Source of the DNA: Pseudomonas sp. 14P_8.1_Bac3
Lineage (GTDB): Bacteria > Pseudomonadota > Gammaproteobacteria > Pseudomonadales > Pseudomonadaceae
DNA: 64,000 nucleotides
Direction: 5' to 3'
Assembly: GCF_025466085.1 (NCBI RefSeq)
Contig: NZ_JANLOD010000017.1
Coordinates: 62,001 to 126,000 of the forward strand
This document shows, one piece after another, positions 55,632-64,000 of the stretch. The position numbers were made by a program, and so were the translations under genes. Position 1 is the stretch's first letter. Each line of letters starts with the position of its first letter. The notes under the pieces are model-generated. The model was not told the DNA's origin. It saw nothing but the letters and a program-made list of their open reading frames with translations, and did not search any database.

Positions 55632-55814
55632 ATGACCGACGAATCCACAGAGACAGAAGCCAGCGTCCTGATCGGCACCGCCGAGAAAATGATCGAGATC
55701 TGGAATCGCCTGTCCCCTGAGAAACAAGCCACCCTGCTCGCCCGTTTCGGCAGCGAAGAAAATGCGTTGGCCGCTCTGGTCACGACGCATTTGGTCGCTC
55801 CCGCCAAGCCCTGA
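55632..55814 (+). CDS. Small hypothetical protein (60 residues)
   Basis: A 60-residue helical protein from the ATG at 55632 (MTDESTETEASVLIGTAEK). A longer in-frame start at 55566 exists but the preceding sequence looks non-coding. No motif recognised. The amphipathic helix pattern in IGTAEKMIEIWNRLSPEKQ suggests a small folded or partner-binding protein. Confidence 0.6.
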   Translation: MTDESTETEASVLIGTAEKMIEIWNRLSPEKQATLLARFGSEENALAALVTTHLVAPAKP

Positions 55815-55920
55815 AAAGTCCCCGTCCGGCGAATAGTTTTACTTTTTCACGCCCCGCGGCCACTCGCGCCGCTATCATGAGCAGCCTATCTACTCCCGCT
55901 TTCCCCGTGGACCTTTACCC

Positions 55921-57135
55921 ATGTCTGAAAACCAGCGCCCCCTGGCGGTCACGCTGCAAGTCGTTTCCATCGTCCTCTTTACCTTTATCGGTTACCTCAA
56001 TATCGGCATTCCCCTGGCCGTGTTGCCGGGTTACGTCCACAGCGACCTGGGCTTCGGCGCGGTGATCGCGGGGCTGGTGATCAGCGTGCAATACCTCGCC
56101 ACGCTGCTCAGTCGTCCTTACGCCGGAAAAATCATCGACAACAAAGGCAGCAAACTGGCGGTGATGTATGGCCTGGCCGGTTGCGGCTTGAGCGGTGTGT
56201 TCATGCTGATTTCGGCCTGGACCCAAAGCCTGCCGATGTTAAGCCTGATCAGCCTGCTGATCGGTCGCCTGGTGCTCGGCAGCGCGGAAAGCCTGGTGGG
56301 TTCCGGTTCGATCGGCTGGGGCATCGGCCGGGTCGGCGCGGCCAACACTGCCAAAGTCATCTCCTGGAACGGCATTGCCAGTTACGGCGCGCTAGCCGTC
56401 GGTGCGCCGCTGGGCGTGCTGCTGGTCAGTCAGTTGGGGTTGTGGAGCATGGGCGTGAGCATCGTGCTGTTGGCGGTGCTGGGCCTGGCGCTCGCCTGGC
56501 CGAAGACTGCCGCGCCGATTGTCGCAGGCGAGCGTTTACCGTTCATGCACGTGCTGGGTCGGGTGCTACCACACGGTTGTGGCCTGGCGCTGGGCTCGAT
56601 CGGCTTCGGCACCATCGCCACCTTCATTACCCTGTACTACGCCACCCAGCATTGGGACAACGCCGTGCTGTGCCTGAGCCTGTTCGGTGCCAGCTTCATC
56701 GGCGCGCGCCTGTTGTTCGGCAACCTGATCAACCGTCTCGGCGGCTTCCGCGTGGCGATTGCCTGCCTGTCGGTGGAAACCCTGGGCCTGTTACTGCTGT
56801 GGCTGGCGCCGGATGCGCACTGGGCGCTGGCGGGCGCGGCGTTGAGCGGCTTTGGTTTTTCGCTGGTGTTTCCGGCGCTGGGGGTGGAAGCGGTCAACCT
56901 GGTGCCCGCGTCCAGCCGTGGTGCGGCGGTGGGCGCCTATTCGCTGTTCATCGATTTGTCGCTGGGGATCACCGGACCGCTGGCCGGTGCGATTGCCGCC
57001 GGCTTTGGTTTTGCCTCGATCTTCCTGTTCGCCGCCCTCGCCGCGTTGAGCGGGCTGGCCCTGAGCGTTTATCTGTACCGGCAGGCGCCGAAACAGCTGA
57101 ATGAGAAGTACCGCGAGGAACGCAACGCCCGTTAG
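55921..57135 (+). CDS. MFS transporter
   Basis: A 404-residue major facilitator transporter with about 12 hydrophobic spans from residue 12 to 390. The loop between spans 2 and 3 carries the family signature around [14 protein letters not shown]. It resembles the YfcJ/YhhS subgroup of drug or metabolite exporters; the substrate is unknown. It ends tail to tail with arfB, the stop codons overlapping. Confidence 0.88.
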   Translation: MSENQRPLAVTLQVVSIVLFTFIGYLNIGIPLAVLPGYVHSDLGFGAVIAGLVISVQYLATLLSRPYAGKIIDNKGSKLAVMYGLAGCGLSGVFMLISAWTQSLPMLSLISLLIGRLVLGSAESLVGSGSIGWGIGRVGAANTAKVISWNGIASYGALAVGAPLGVLLVSQLGLWSMGVSIVLLAVLGLALAWPKTAAPIVAGERLPFMHVLGRVLPHGCGLALGSIGFGTIATFITLYYATQHWDNAVLCLSLFGASFIGARLLFGNLINRLGGFRVAIACLSVETLGLLLLWLAPDAHWALAGAALSGFGFSLVFPALGVEAVNLVPASSRGAAVGAYSLFIDLSLGITGPLAGAIAAGFGFASIFLFAALAALSGLALSVYLYRQAPKQLNEKYREERNAR

Positions 57136-57545
57136 AAATTGACCTTGCCACGCCCGGCCTTGATGCTGCCGCGCTTGGTCTTGGATTCGAGCCGACGCTT
57201 TTTCGAACCGAGGGTCGGCTTGGTCGGACGCCGCTTCTTTTCCACCTTGGTGGCGCTGAGGATCAACTCGGTCAGGCGCTCCAGCGCATCGGCGCGATTG
57301 GCCTCCTGCGTCCGGTATTGCTGGGCCTTGATGATCAACACGCCCTCGCTGGTGATGCGACTGTCACGCAGCGCCAGCAGCCGCTCCTTGTAAAACTCGG
57401 GCAAGGACGAGGCCGGGATGTCGAAGCGCAGGTGCACGGCGCTGGAGACCTTGTTGACGTTCTGCCCTCCGGCGCCCTGGGCGCGAATGGCGGTCAACTC
57501 GATCTCGGCATCCGGCAGATGCACGTTGTTGGAAATCACCAGCAT
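57132..57545 (-). CDS. arfB: Alternative ribosome-rescue factor ArfB (YaeJ)
   Basis: A 137-residue peptide-chain-release-factor-like hydrolase. The catalytic GGQ lies in [15 protein letters not shown] near residue 27, and a basic C-terminal tail ([16 protein letters not shown]) fits the empty mRNA channel of stalled ribosomes. It frees peptides from ribosomes stalled on broken mRNA. Its stop overlaps that of the MFS gene on the other strand. Confidence 0.96.
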   Translation of the reverse strand: MLVISNNVHLPDAEIELTAIRAQGAGGQNVNKVSSAVHLRFDIPASSLPEFYKERLLALRDSRITSEGVLIIKAQQYRTQEANRADALERLTELILSATKVEKKRRPTKPTLGSKKRRLESKTKRGSIKAGRGKVNF

Positions 57546-57740
57546 GGAAAAGCGTCCGGGTTTGGAAGGGGTTCAGGATAACGCGAATAACATTCCTGAA
57601 AACGCCTGATTGTCGAAACAGAGCTCTTGGAGACTGTGCGCGATGTTTCTTACAGTTCTTTCGGATTTTTCTAAGAGGGGTTGCTTTGTTTCGAATGGCA
57701 ACACTAATCTGAAATTCACACCGAATGGCTAAACCACCCA

Positions 57741-57950
57741 ATGAATCTTGAAAACATTAGATATTACATCGCCGTCACACTTATGGTAGCGGTAGCCGCC
57801 GCACCGCCCTCCGGGATAATTATAGTGTGTATAAAAAAAACAATGCATATTGATCAAAATCATTTAAGCACAATGTATCTGATAGTATACGCAACTGTAG
57901 TGTTTTTTGGCTTAATCTATTATATCCCCAGAATGCGCGGCAAAACCTAA
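57741..57950 (+). CDS. Possible small membrane protein (69 residues)
   Basis: A 69-residue frame with two hydrophobic segments (about 8-28 and 42-60), separated by a short basic loop, and a basic tail (PRMRGKT). It lies in an AT-rich patch unlike its neighbours, has no clear ribosome site, and matches no family I know. It could be a small partner or immunity protein of the adjacent decayed DUF4225 gene, or not a gene. Confidence 0.4.
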   Translation: MNLENIRYYIAVTLMVAVAAAPPSGIIIVCIKKTMHIDQNHLSTMYLIVYATVVFFGLIYYIPRMRGKT

Positions 57951-57985
57951 TCGATTAGGCGTACGTGTCGCCACTATAGAAAAAT

Positions 57986-58560
57986 TCATTCTTCAGCGAG
58001 CATTGTATTTACTGTCAAGTAATCAACCAACGCCTCAAAAGCCAATGCCAGCTTTCCCGTTTGTTGATAAGCTCTTTCGTAATTGATTGGATCACGCCTG
58101 AATAGCTCGACTGCCCAGTTTTTGGCACCTTCCTGAAAACGCCATGAGCAGAAGACAACAGGTCAATAGAGTAATAAGCCACATCTCCATGTTCATCATC
58201 CAGCATAGCTCTATAAATACGCCTAACAGGCCCGACTGAACCTGGAGTTCCTGGCCATAATAGATATTAGTTAAGCCTTCATAAATATTATTCACCCCAT
58301 GCCCGACCGAAACACCGCCAAAAACCCCACCTATACCTCCTGAACTACTAATAACTGAAAGGCCCGTTCGTACCTGCATTGTGTCCGCCACAACCCCAAC
58401 ACTGTTCTGAAGGTAAAATCGAGCCTTTGATAATAATTCTTCATGTTCTGCTCTTCAGCGACTTCATATTTAACGAACATCAGTCACTTTCCGAAATCGC
58501 TGTAGTAAACGCCTTCAACTTACGTAGGAACGGAACTTCAGCGCGTTCCAATTCAAACGC
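57986..58560 (-). pseudogene. Decayed DUF4225-family gene with several frameshifts
   Basis: Pieces in different minus-strand frames line up as one DUF4225 protein. In order: FELERAEVPFLRKLKAFTT ending at a stop near 58480; EELLSKARFYLQNSVGVVAD continuing through GGIGGVFGGVSVGHGVNNIY; then MLDDEHGDVAYYSIDLLSSA; then NWAVELFRRDPINYERAYQQ to the natural end TVNTMLAEE at 57986. At least three frame changes are needed and there is no start at the 5' end, which abuts a terminator. DUF4225 proteins are common in Pseudomonas accessory DNA, of unproven function. The patch is visibly AT-rich compared with its surroundings. Confidence 0.75.
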
Positions 58561-58565
58561 CAAAA

Positions 58566-58594
58566 ACAAAAAACCCGACACATGGCCGGGTTTG
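58566..58594 (-). terminator. Intrinsic terminator after the AroP-type permease gene
   Basis: On the minus strand AAACCCG and CGGGTTT form a seven-base stem with a nine-base loop, followed by a run of T. It lies about 20 bases after the permease stop codon. Confidence 0.85.
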
Positions 58595-58612
58595 TTGTTT
58601 TTTGCGTTTAGG

Positions 58613-60034
58613 TTACTTCGTTATGGAACTCGCAGCGTGCAACACCTGCTGAGCCTTACGCTTGTTCTTGATGCCGTAGCAAATCCACATGAACGCGACC
58701 CACAGCGGAATCGCGTACACCGAGATCTGGATCCCCGGGATCAGCAGCATCACGCCAAGAATGAACACCACGAACGCCAGGCAGATGTAGTTACCGTACG
58801 GAAACCACAGCGCCTTGAACAGCGGCGTCTGCTTTGTCTGGTTCATGTGCTGGCGGAACTTGAAGTGCGAGTAGCTGATCATCGCCCAGTTGATCACCAG
58901 GGTAGCGACTACCAGCGACATCAACAGCTCTAGCGCGTTTTGCGGGATCAGGTAGTTCAGCAGCACCGCGATCAGCGTCACCGCCGCTGATGCCAGGATC
59001 GAGCGTACCGGCACGCCACGCTTGTCGATCTTCGCCAGGGCTTTCGGCGCGTCACCCTGCTCGGCCATGCCCAGGAGCATGCGGCTGTTGCAGTAGGTGC
59101 CACTGTTGTACACCGATAGCGCCGCGGTCAGGACCACGAAGTTGAGGATGTGCGCGGCGGTATTGCTGCCGAGCATCGAGAACACCTGCACAAACGGACT
59201 GCCGCTGTAGGAGTCGCCGGACGCGTTCAGGGTCGCCAGCAGGCTGTCCCATGGCGTCAGCGACAGCAGGATGACCAGTGCACCGATGTAGAAAATCAGG
59301 ATCCGGTAGATCACCTGGTTGATGGCTTTCGGGATCACGGTTTTCGGTTTGTCCGCTTCGGCGGCGGTGAAACCGAGCATTTCCAGGCCGCCGAAGGAGA
59401 ACATGATGATCGCCATGGCCATCACCAGACCGCTAACGCCATTGGGGAAAAATCCGCCGTGGGACCACAGGTTGCTCACCGCCGCGTCCGGGCCGCCGTG
59501 GCCGCTGACCAGCAGATAGCTGCCCAAGGCAATCATGCCGACGATCGCTACGACCTTGATGATCGCGAACCAGAATTCGGCTTCACCGAAGACTTTGACG
59601 TTGGCCAGGTTGATCAGGTTGATCAGCACGAAGAAACCGGCCGCCGAGACCCAGGTCGGGATATGCGGCGCCCAGTAATGGATGTATTTGCCGACCGCGG
59701 TCAGCTCCGACATGCCCACCAGGATGTACAGAATCCAGCAGTTCCAGCCCGACAGGAACCCGGCGAAACCGCCCCAGTATTTGTGCGCGAAGTGGCTGAA
59801 GGAGCCGGCGACCGGCTCTTCGACGATCATTTCGCCGAGCTGGCGCATGATCATGAAGGCAATGAAGCCGCAGATGGCGTAGCCGAGGATCATCGACGGC
59901 CCAGCGGATTTCAGAACCCCGGCCGAGCCGAGGAACAGTCCGGTCCCGATTGCGCCGCCGAGGGCGATCAGTTGGATATGACGATTCTTCAGGCCGCGTT
60001 TCAGCTCGCCCGAATGCGAGTTTTGTCCGCTCAT
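58613..60034 (-). CDS. Aromatic amino acid permease, AroP-like
   Basis: A 473-residue APC-superfamily transporter with about 12 spans. The N-terminus runs SGELKRGLKNRHIQLIALGG into AIGTGLFLGSAG, the substrate-binding unwound helix of the family. EEPVAGSFSHFAHKYWG is shared with E. coli AroP and PheP, and residue-level similarity is high along the length. It should import phenylalanine, tyrosine or tryptophan with protons, which fits the nearby phh operon, though related permeases carry other amino acids. I chose the ATG at 60034 by family alignment; the frame is open 168 bases further upstream. Confidence 0.88.
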   Translation of the reverse strand: MSGQNSHSGELKRGLKNRHIQLIALGGAIGTGLFLGSAGVLKSAGPSMILGYAICGFIAFMIMRQLGEMIVEEPVAGSFSHFAHKYWGGFAGFLSGWNCWILYILVGMSELTAVGKYIHYWAPHIPTWVSAAGFFVLINLINLANVKVFGEAEFWFAIIKVVAIVGMIALGSYLLVSGHGGPDAAVSNLWSHGGFFPNGVSGLVMAMAIIMFSFGGLEMLGFTAAEADKPKTVIPKAINQVIYRILIFYIGALVILLSLTPWDSLLATLNASGDSYSGSPFVQVFSMLGSNTAAHILNFVVLTAALSVYNSGTYCNSRMLLGMAEQGDAPKALAKIDKRGVPVRSILASAAVTLIAVLLNYLIPQNALELLMSLVVATLVINWAMISYSHFKFRQHMNQTKQTPLFKALWFPYGNYICLAFVVFILGVMLLIPGIQISVYAIPLWVAFMWICYGIKNKRKAQQVLHAASSITK

Positions 60035-60636
60035 GAATGGGGTCCCACGTTCAGCGTATTTGTAACGGTCATGCGTCACCTGTTTGTTTTTATCTGTGAC
60101 GAAATCGAACCCGACACGCTCGTGACGTGGCGGAGTGGACAAGGCGGATAGCCTTGAGGATTGCGCAGCGGCGCAGGAGGTCACAGGTAAAACGCGGCGC
60201 ATTGTACACCGCTAACCCCCTGCTGCCAGACACCGCTGGATCAGCGTGTCGGTTGCCGGGATTGCCTGTGTCCGCCTCGCAGGTGTCGGACGGTTGCCAA
60301 TGACGAGTCAGACCTTTGCGGGTCGTGGGCGCGGGCGACAGCAAAATCGCCCCACGGAAAGAGGGGGGGATGATTCACGGCGTTCATTGCGCCTCCTTGT
60401 TGTTATGCGCCTGCACGACAGGCATGGCGCGCATCTCACCCTTATGCCGCGGGTGAAACAAGCTGGCGGGTGCGCCTCCAGCACATCCACCACCTGATCG
60501 GACGGAAGAAATTTCTTACAGCCACAACTTAGTAGTGGTTTCACGGCGCCAATCGGTGGAAACCGTCAGGTTTTCTTTACAAGCCGTAACATTGGTTTTC
60601 CGTTTTGCCTTGTCGCGCGCTCACCGACGCCGGGCC
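60035..60636. other. Long intergenic region between the AroP-like permease and rluB
   Basis: About 600 bases upstream of the permease. The only coding candidate I can support is a 48-residue minus-strand frame at 60241-60387. The rest should hold the permease promoter and a long leader; I see no riboswitch or tRNA that I can name. Confidence 0.5.
60241..60387 (-). CDS. Possible short ORF upstream of the AroP-like permease (48 residues)
   Basis: A 48-residue frame starting MNAVNHPPLFPWGDFAVARA, preceded by a near-perfect AAGGAGG ribosome site four bases before the ATG. The second half is rich in Arg, Gln and Ser and looks less protein-like. It could be a leader peptide controlling the permease, or the remnant start of a larger gene. 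No family recognised. Confidence 0.35.
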   Translation of the reverse strand: MNAVNHPPLFPWGDFAVARAHDPQRSDSSLATVRHLRGGHRQSRQPTR

Positions 60637-60670
60637 AAAAAAAACGCCAACCCGAAGGCTGGCGTTTTTT
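60637..60670 (-). terminator. Intrinsic terminator after rluB
   Basis: AAAAAACGCCA and TGGCGTTTTTT form a stem of about eleven bases around a short loop (ACCCGAAGGC), bidirectional, 18 bases after the rluB stop. Confidence 0.88.
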
Positions 60671-60687
60671 CATGGAGCGCTTACCGA

Positions 60688-61968
60688 TTACTCAGGCTTG
60701 CGACGCCCAAAGCCCGGACGCTGGCCCGAACCGGCCGGCGCGCCACGGCGCTTGCCCGATGGCGCATCCTTGTCGACCAGGACGATGCCTGGGCGTTTCT
60801 TCGGTGCCGGTTTGGCCGGACGCTTGGTGTCAGAAGGACGATCCGCCACCGGCGTACCGCGCCCCGATTCTCCACGACCAGCAGGAGCACCACGATCGCT
60901 GCGGCCACCGCTCGGCGCGCCGCGGCCTTCGCCACGTTCAGTGCGACCGTTGGCCGGACGCGGTGTGCGTGGACCGCGCTCGCCATCGGCACGCGGAGCG
61001 GCCGGCTTGCGCGCCGGGCGCTCGCCTTCGATCTGCGGTTCACGGGATTCACGCCCGGCAGCAGGGGCACCCGCCGCTGGACGCAATGTACGCACGCGCT
61101 CGGTCTTGCCCATCGGGCGCGACGATTTGCGCTGCATCCGATCGAGCTTGTCTTTGCTCTTGGCGTTCATTTGCGGCATGGCCACCGGGGTCAGGCCCAC
61201 TTCCGCACTGAGGATGTCGACTTCGTACTGGCTCATTTCGCGCCAGCGGCCCATCGGCAGGTCGGAATTGAGGAACACCGGGCCGAAACGCACGCGCTTC
61301 AGACGGCTGACCACCAGGCCCTGGGATTCCCACAGCCGACGCACTTCGCGGTTGCGACCTTCCATCACCACGCAGTGGTACCAGTGGTTGAAACCTTCGC
61401 CGCCAGGAGCTTGCTTGATGTCGGTGAACTTGGCCGGGCCGTCTTCGAGGACGACGCCGGCTTTCAAGCGTTCGATCATCTCGTCATCGACTTCGCCACG
61501 TACACGTACCGCGTATTCACGGTCCATTTCATAGGACGGGTGCATCAGGCGGTTGGCCAGCTCACCGTCGGTGGTGAACATCAGCAGGCCGGTGGTGTTG
61601 ATGTCGAGGCGACCGATGTTGATCCAGCGGCCTTCTTTCGGGCGCGGCATCTTGTCGAACACGGTCGGACGGCCTTCAGGGTCGTCACGGGTGCAGATCT
61701 CACCGTCGGGCTTGTTGTACATGATCACGCGGCGTACCGACTCGGCGGCTTCTTCGCGCTTGATCACTTTGCCATCGATGGTGATGGCGTCATGCAGGTC
61801 GACGCGCAGGCCAAGGGTAGCGTCTTTGCCATTGACCTTGATGCGGCCGTGGCTGATCCAGGCTTCTACGTCACGGCGCGAGCCGACGCCGATACGAGCG
61901 AGGACTTTCTGCAGTTTTTCGCCTGCTGGGCCGATTTCCTGGTCGTCTTTCTGGTCGTTGATACTCAT
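60688..61968 (-). CDS. rluB: 23S rRNA pseudouridine(2605) synthase RluB
   Basis: A 426-residue pseudouridine synthase. An S4 RNA-binding domain spans about 18-65 (KLQKVLARIGVGSRRDVE). The RsuA-type catalytic domain spans about 75-245, with the catalytic Asp in IGRLDINTTGLLMF. The last ~150 residues are a disordered Arg/Gly/Pro/Ala-rich tail, longer than in E. coli and typical of Pseudomonas. It modifies helix 89 region of 23S rRNA. Confidence 0.95.
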   Translation of the reverse strand: MSINDQKDDQEIGPAGEKLQKVLARIGVGSRRDVEAWISHGRIKVNGKDATLGLRVDLHDAITIDGKVIKREEAAESVRRVIMYNKPDGEICTRDDPEGRPTVFDKMPRPKEGRWINIGRLDINTTGLLMFTTDGELANRLMHPSYEMDREYAVRVRGEVDDEMIERLKAGVVLEDGPAKFTDIKQAPGGEGFNHWYHCVVMEGRNREVRRLWESQGLVVSRLKRVRFGPVFLNSDLPMGRWREMSQYEVDILSAEVGLTPVAMPQMNAKSKDKLDRMQRKSSRPMGKTERVRTLRPAAGAPAAGRESREPQIEGERPARKPAAPRADGERGPRTPRPANGRTERGEGRGAPSGGRSDRGAPAGRGESGRGTPVADRPSDTKRPAKPAPKKRPGIVLVDKDAPSGKRRGAPAGSGQRPGFGRRKPE

Positions 61969-62111
61969 CTGGGCACCTCCCGGTGTGGTCTGTTCAGGCC
62001 TTGCCTGAAGCGATGTAAAAACTGAGCATGGGCGATGGGATCGCCGAAGGGTCGCGAATCATACGCTCATGCAAGCGTTCGCGCATCAGAGACTAGCTGA
62101 TGAATGCAGAC

Positions 62112-62303
62112 TTACTTGTTTTTCCGCCGACCGGTGGCGCCGAGCTTGATCAGGCGCAACGCCGACTCGGCCAGCACCGTGCGCTTGTCGGCCTTGTCCA
62201 GCTTCTTCCACGACTTGATCTCGCGCTTGCTGCGGCCACAGCCGATGCAAATGTCGTCGCTGAACTTGCAGACGCTGATGCAGGGGTCTTTGGTTGAGCT
62301 CAT
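62112..62303 (-). CDS. DUF1289-domain protein, probable small metal-binding protein
   Basis: A 63-residue protein from the ATG at 62303. Four cysteines in CISVC and CIGCGRS spaced as in DUF1289 suggest a zinc or iron-sulphur site, followed by a basic C-terminus (LGATGRRKNK). Function unknown. Frame extension to 62351 runs into a REP element. Confidence 0.85.
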   Translation of the reverse strand: MSSTKDPCISVCKFSDDICIGCGRSKREIKSWKKLDKADKRTVLAESALRLIKLGATGRRKNK

Positions 62304-62320
62304 CGCAGATATTCCTATGG

Positions 62321-62344
62321 ACGCGAGCCCGCTCCCACAGGGGA
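62321..62344. repeat. Single REP half-element
   Basis: ACGCGAGCCCGCTCCCACAG followed by GGGG matches one arm of the REP family seen elsewhere here, without its inverted partner. It lies in the short gap between scpB and the DUF1289 gene. Confidence 0.6.
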
Positions 62345-62368
62345 ATTTCATTGCCCGCAGGGTTGAGG

Positions 62369-63343
62369 TCAGTCTTCGAATTCGCGGCGTTCGGCTTCGA
62401 TGGCTTCGGCGAGAGCTCTGGCTTCGGCCTCTTCGTCGGTCAGCTCAGGCTCGAGGTTGGCTTGCTCGAGGGCGGCAACCGCAGCCAGGAGTTTTTCGCG
62501 GGCCTCGGCCACACCGAGCACGTCATCTTCAGGCGCGTCTTCGACTGTGGCTTCAGGCCCGACCTGAAGTTCAACTTCAATGGCCGACTCCGGCTGCTCC
62601 AAAACCTCTTCCGTTCCAGTCGACTCACCGTCACGCAACAAATCATCGAAATCAGTCTTGAGCCCCTCCTCCATGGTGTCCAGTTCCAGCAACAAGGTGT
62701 GGAAGCTGGTTTCTTCCTTGGGTTCTTCCGGTTCGGCGCTGGCATCGGCCAGCTCCTGCAACCCGGCCGGCAATGGCGCGTCGTCGAAGTCGAGCACCGG
62801 GTCGGGCTCCAGCTCGCGCAGTTCGGCCAGCGGCGGCAGATCGTCGAGGTTTTTCAGGTTGAAGTGATCGAGGAACGCCTTGGTCGTGGCGAACATCGCC
62901 GGTTTGCCGGGTACGTCGCGGTAGCCGACGATACGAATCCACTCACGCTCCAGCAGTGTCTTGACGATGTGGCTGTTGACCGCGACGCCCCGCACGTCTT
63001 CGATCTCGCCCCGGGTAATCGGCTGGCGATAGGCAATGAGTGCCATGGTTTCGAGCATGGCGCGGGAATAGCGTTGCGGACGTTCCTCCCACAAGCGTCC
63101 GACCCACGGCGAGAACTTCTCGCGGATCTGCAGGCGATAGCCAGACGCGACTTCCTTCAACTCAAAAGCCCGACCGTCGCAGGATTTGGCGAGGATCGTC
63201 AGCGCTTTCTTGAAGACCGGCGGCTCCGGCCGTTCGCCCTCTTCAAACAGTTCGAACAGGCGTTCAAGCGATTGCGGTTTTCCCGAGGCCAACAGAAAGG
63301 CTTCAAGCAGTGGCGCCAGCTCGCGGGGTTCAGTCAGGTTCAT
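62369..63343 (-). CDS. scpB: Segregation and condensation protein B (ScpB)
   Basis: A 324-residue kleisin-partner protein. Residues about 8-180 hold two winged-helix domains (LLEAFLLASGKPQSLERLFE; YRQPITRGEIEDVRGVAVNS). The last ~130 residues form a long acidic tail rich in Glu, absent from short ScpB proteins. With ScpA and SMC it compacts and separates chromosomes. It lies 11 bases after scpA. Confidence 0.95.
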   Translation of the reverse strand: MNLTEPRELAPLLEAFLLASGKPQSLERLFELFEEGERPEPPVFKKALTILAKSCDGRAFELKEVASGYRLQIREKFSPWVGRLWEERPQRYSRAMLETMALIAYRQPITRGEIEDVRGVAVNSHIVKTLLEREWIRIVGYRDVPGKPAMFATTKAFLDHFNLKNLDDLPPLAELRELEPDPVLDFDDAPLPAGLQELADASAEPEEPKEETSFHTLLLELDTMEEGLKTDFDDLLRDGESTGTEEVLEQPESAIEVELQVGPEATVEDAPEDDVLGVAEAREKLLAAVAALEQANLEPELTDEEAEARALAEAIEAERREFED

Positions 63344-63354
63344 GATTCAACTCG

Positions 63355-64000
63355 TTATTCGGCTCGGGCTCGCACGTGAATCGCCGCGAACGGCTCATTC
63401 TGCACCAGCTCGACCAAAGATTCCTTGACCAGTTCGAGGATTGCCATAAAGGTCACCACCACCCCCAGGCGCCCTTCCTCCGCAGTGAACAGCTCGACGA
63501 AGGGCACAAAGCCACCGCCCTTGAGCCGGTCCAGCACGTCGCTCATGCGTTCGCGGGTGGACAGGGCCTCGCGGCTGACCTGGTGACTTTCAAACATGTC
63601 GCCACGGCGCAGGACCTCGGCCATCGACATCAGCAACTCTTCCAGACTGACGTCCGGCAACAGCTTGCGTGCCCGGGCTTCCGGGGCATCCAGCTTGGGC
63701 ACCACCACGTCGCGACCGACGCGGCTCAGGCCATCGATGCCTTCGGCAGCGACCTTGAAGCGCTCGTACTCCTGCAAGCGGCGAATCAGCTCGGCACGCG
63801 GGTCGTCTTCTTCATCTTCGATGGTTTCAGCGCGGGGCAACAGCATCCGCGACTTGATCTCGGCCAGCATCGCGGCCATCACCAGGTACTCGGCGGCCAG
63901 TTCCAGGCGCACCGACTGCATCAACTCGACATAACCCATGTACTGACGGGTGATTTCCGCCACGGGAATGTCGAGGATGTTGATGTTCTGCTTGCGAATC
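63355..64000 (-). CDS. scpA: Segregation and condensation protein A (ScpA), C-terminal part (cut by window edge)
   Basis: The frame runs from the right edge to a stop at 63355, 215 residues visible. The edge begins IRKQNINILDIPVAEITRQY, the conserved ScpA core, so the true start lies outside the window and the GTG at 63963 is internal. ScpA is the kleisin that bridges SMC heads together with ScpB, encoded next. Confidence 0.95.
   Translation of the reverse strand, partial: IRKQNINILDIPVAEITRQYMGYVELMQSVRLELAAEYLVMAAMLAEIKSRMLLPRAETIEDEEDDPRAELIRRLQEYERFKVAAEGIDGLSRVGRDVVVPKLDAPEARARKLLPDVSLEELLMSMAEVLRRGDMFESHQVSREALSTRERMSDVLDRLKGGGFVPFVELFTAEEGRLGVVVTFMAILELVKESLVELVQNEPFAAIHVRARAE

Noticed and set aside
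58092..58391. 99-residue minus-strand ORF read as a separate gene
   Set aside because: Adjacent frames continue the same DUF4225 similarity on both sides, so this is one piece of a frameshifted pseudogene.
60308..60544. 78-residue minus-strand ORF in the permease leader
   Set aside because: Composition is random-like with many Cys and Arg, and its start lacks the good ribosome site that the overlapping shorter frame has.

Overview
The window is about 64 kb of a Pseudomonas chromosome, most likely from the P. fluorescens group. The evidence is the fleQ-fleSR-fliEFGHIJ gene order, HptB/HsbR/HsbA signalling genes beside fliK, a phhRABC phenylalanine operon, many GC-rich inverted REP repeats with a GAGCxxGCTC core, and sigma-54 (RpoN) promoters in front of flagellar operons. 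These identifications rest on family recognition, not on any database search.

Layout. 1-8.7 kb, minus strand: fliK (start only), hptB, hsbR, hsbA, fliJ, fliI, fliH, fliG, fliF, fliE, that is the export apparatus, MS ring and switch plus an HptB-type signalling module. 8.9-13.2 kb: the flagellar regulators fleR, fleS and fleQ. 13.3-17.0 kb: filament genes fliT, fliS, fliD, flaG, fliC. 17.2-42.0 kb: a large sugar-modification island inserted between fliC and flgL. It holds a KAS III-like enzyme, an SDR, three giant paralogous glycosyltransferases, a LicD-type protein, three methyltransferases, an acetolactate-synthase-like TPP enzyme, a NeuB-TIM-barrel fusion, a CBS-GHMP kinase fusion, a sugar nucleotidyltransferase and rfbH/rfbG/rfbF. 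42.1-50.5 kb: flgL, flgK, flgJ, flgI, flgH, flgG, flgF (hook-filament junction, rod, P and L rings). 50.8-55.2 kb: phhR (minus) divergent from phhA-phhB-phhC (plus). 55.2-64 kb: ordinary chromosome with two small proteins, an MFS transporter, arfB, an AT-rich patch with a decayed DUF4225 gene, an AroP-type permease, rluB, a DUF1289 protein, scpB and part of scpA.

How it works together. FleQ with RpoN starts the flagellar cascade, and FleSR continues it. I read sigma-54 elements (GG-N10-GC) before fliE, fleS, fliK and flgF, and a sigma-28 promoter before fliC. The most interesting point is a near-consensus sigma-54 promoter before rfbF, just after a strong terminator. From it a run of largely overlapping minus-strand genes could be co-expressed with flagella. 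RfbF/G/H should make CDP-4-keto-3,6-dideoxyglucose. The TPP enzyme downstream resembles in type the YerE step that adds a two-carbon branch in yersiniose synthesis. I therefore infer that the island builds an unusual, probably branched, acylated or methylated glycan on flagellin. This is a hypothesis; no product is shown by the sequence alone.
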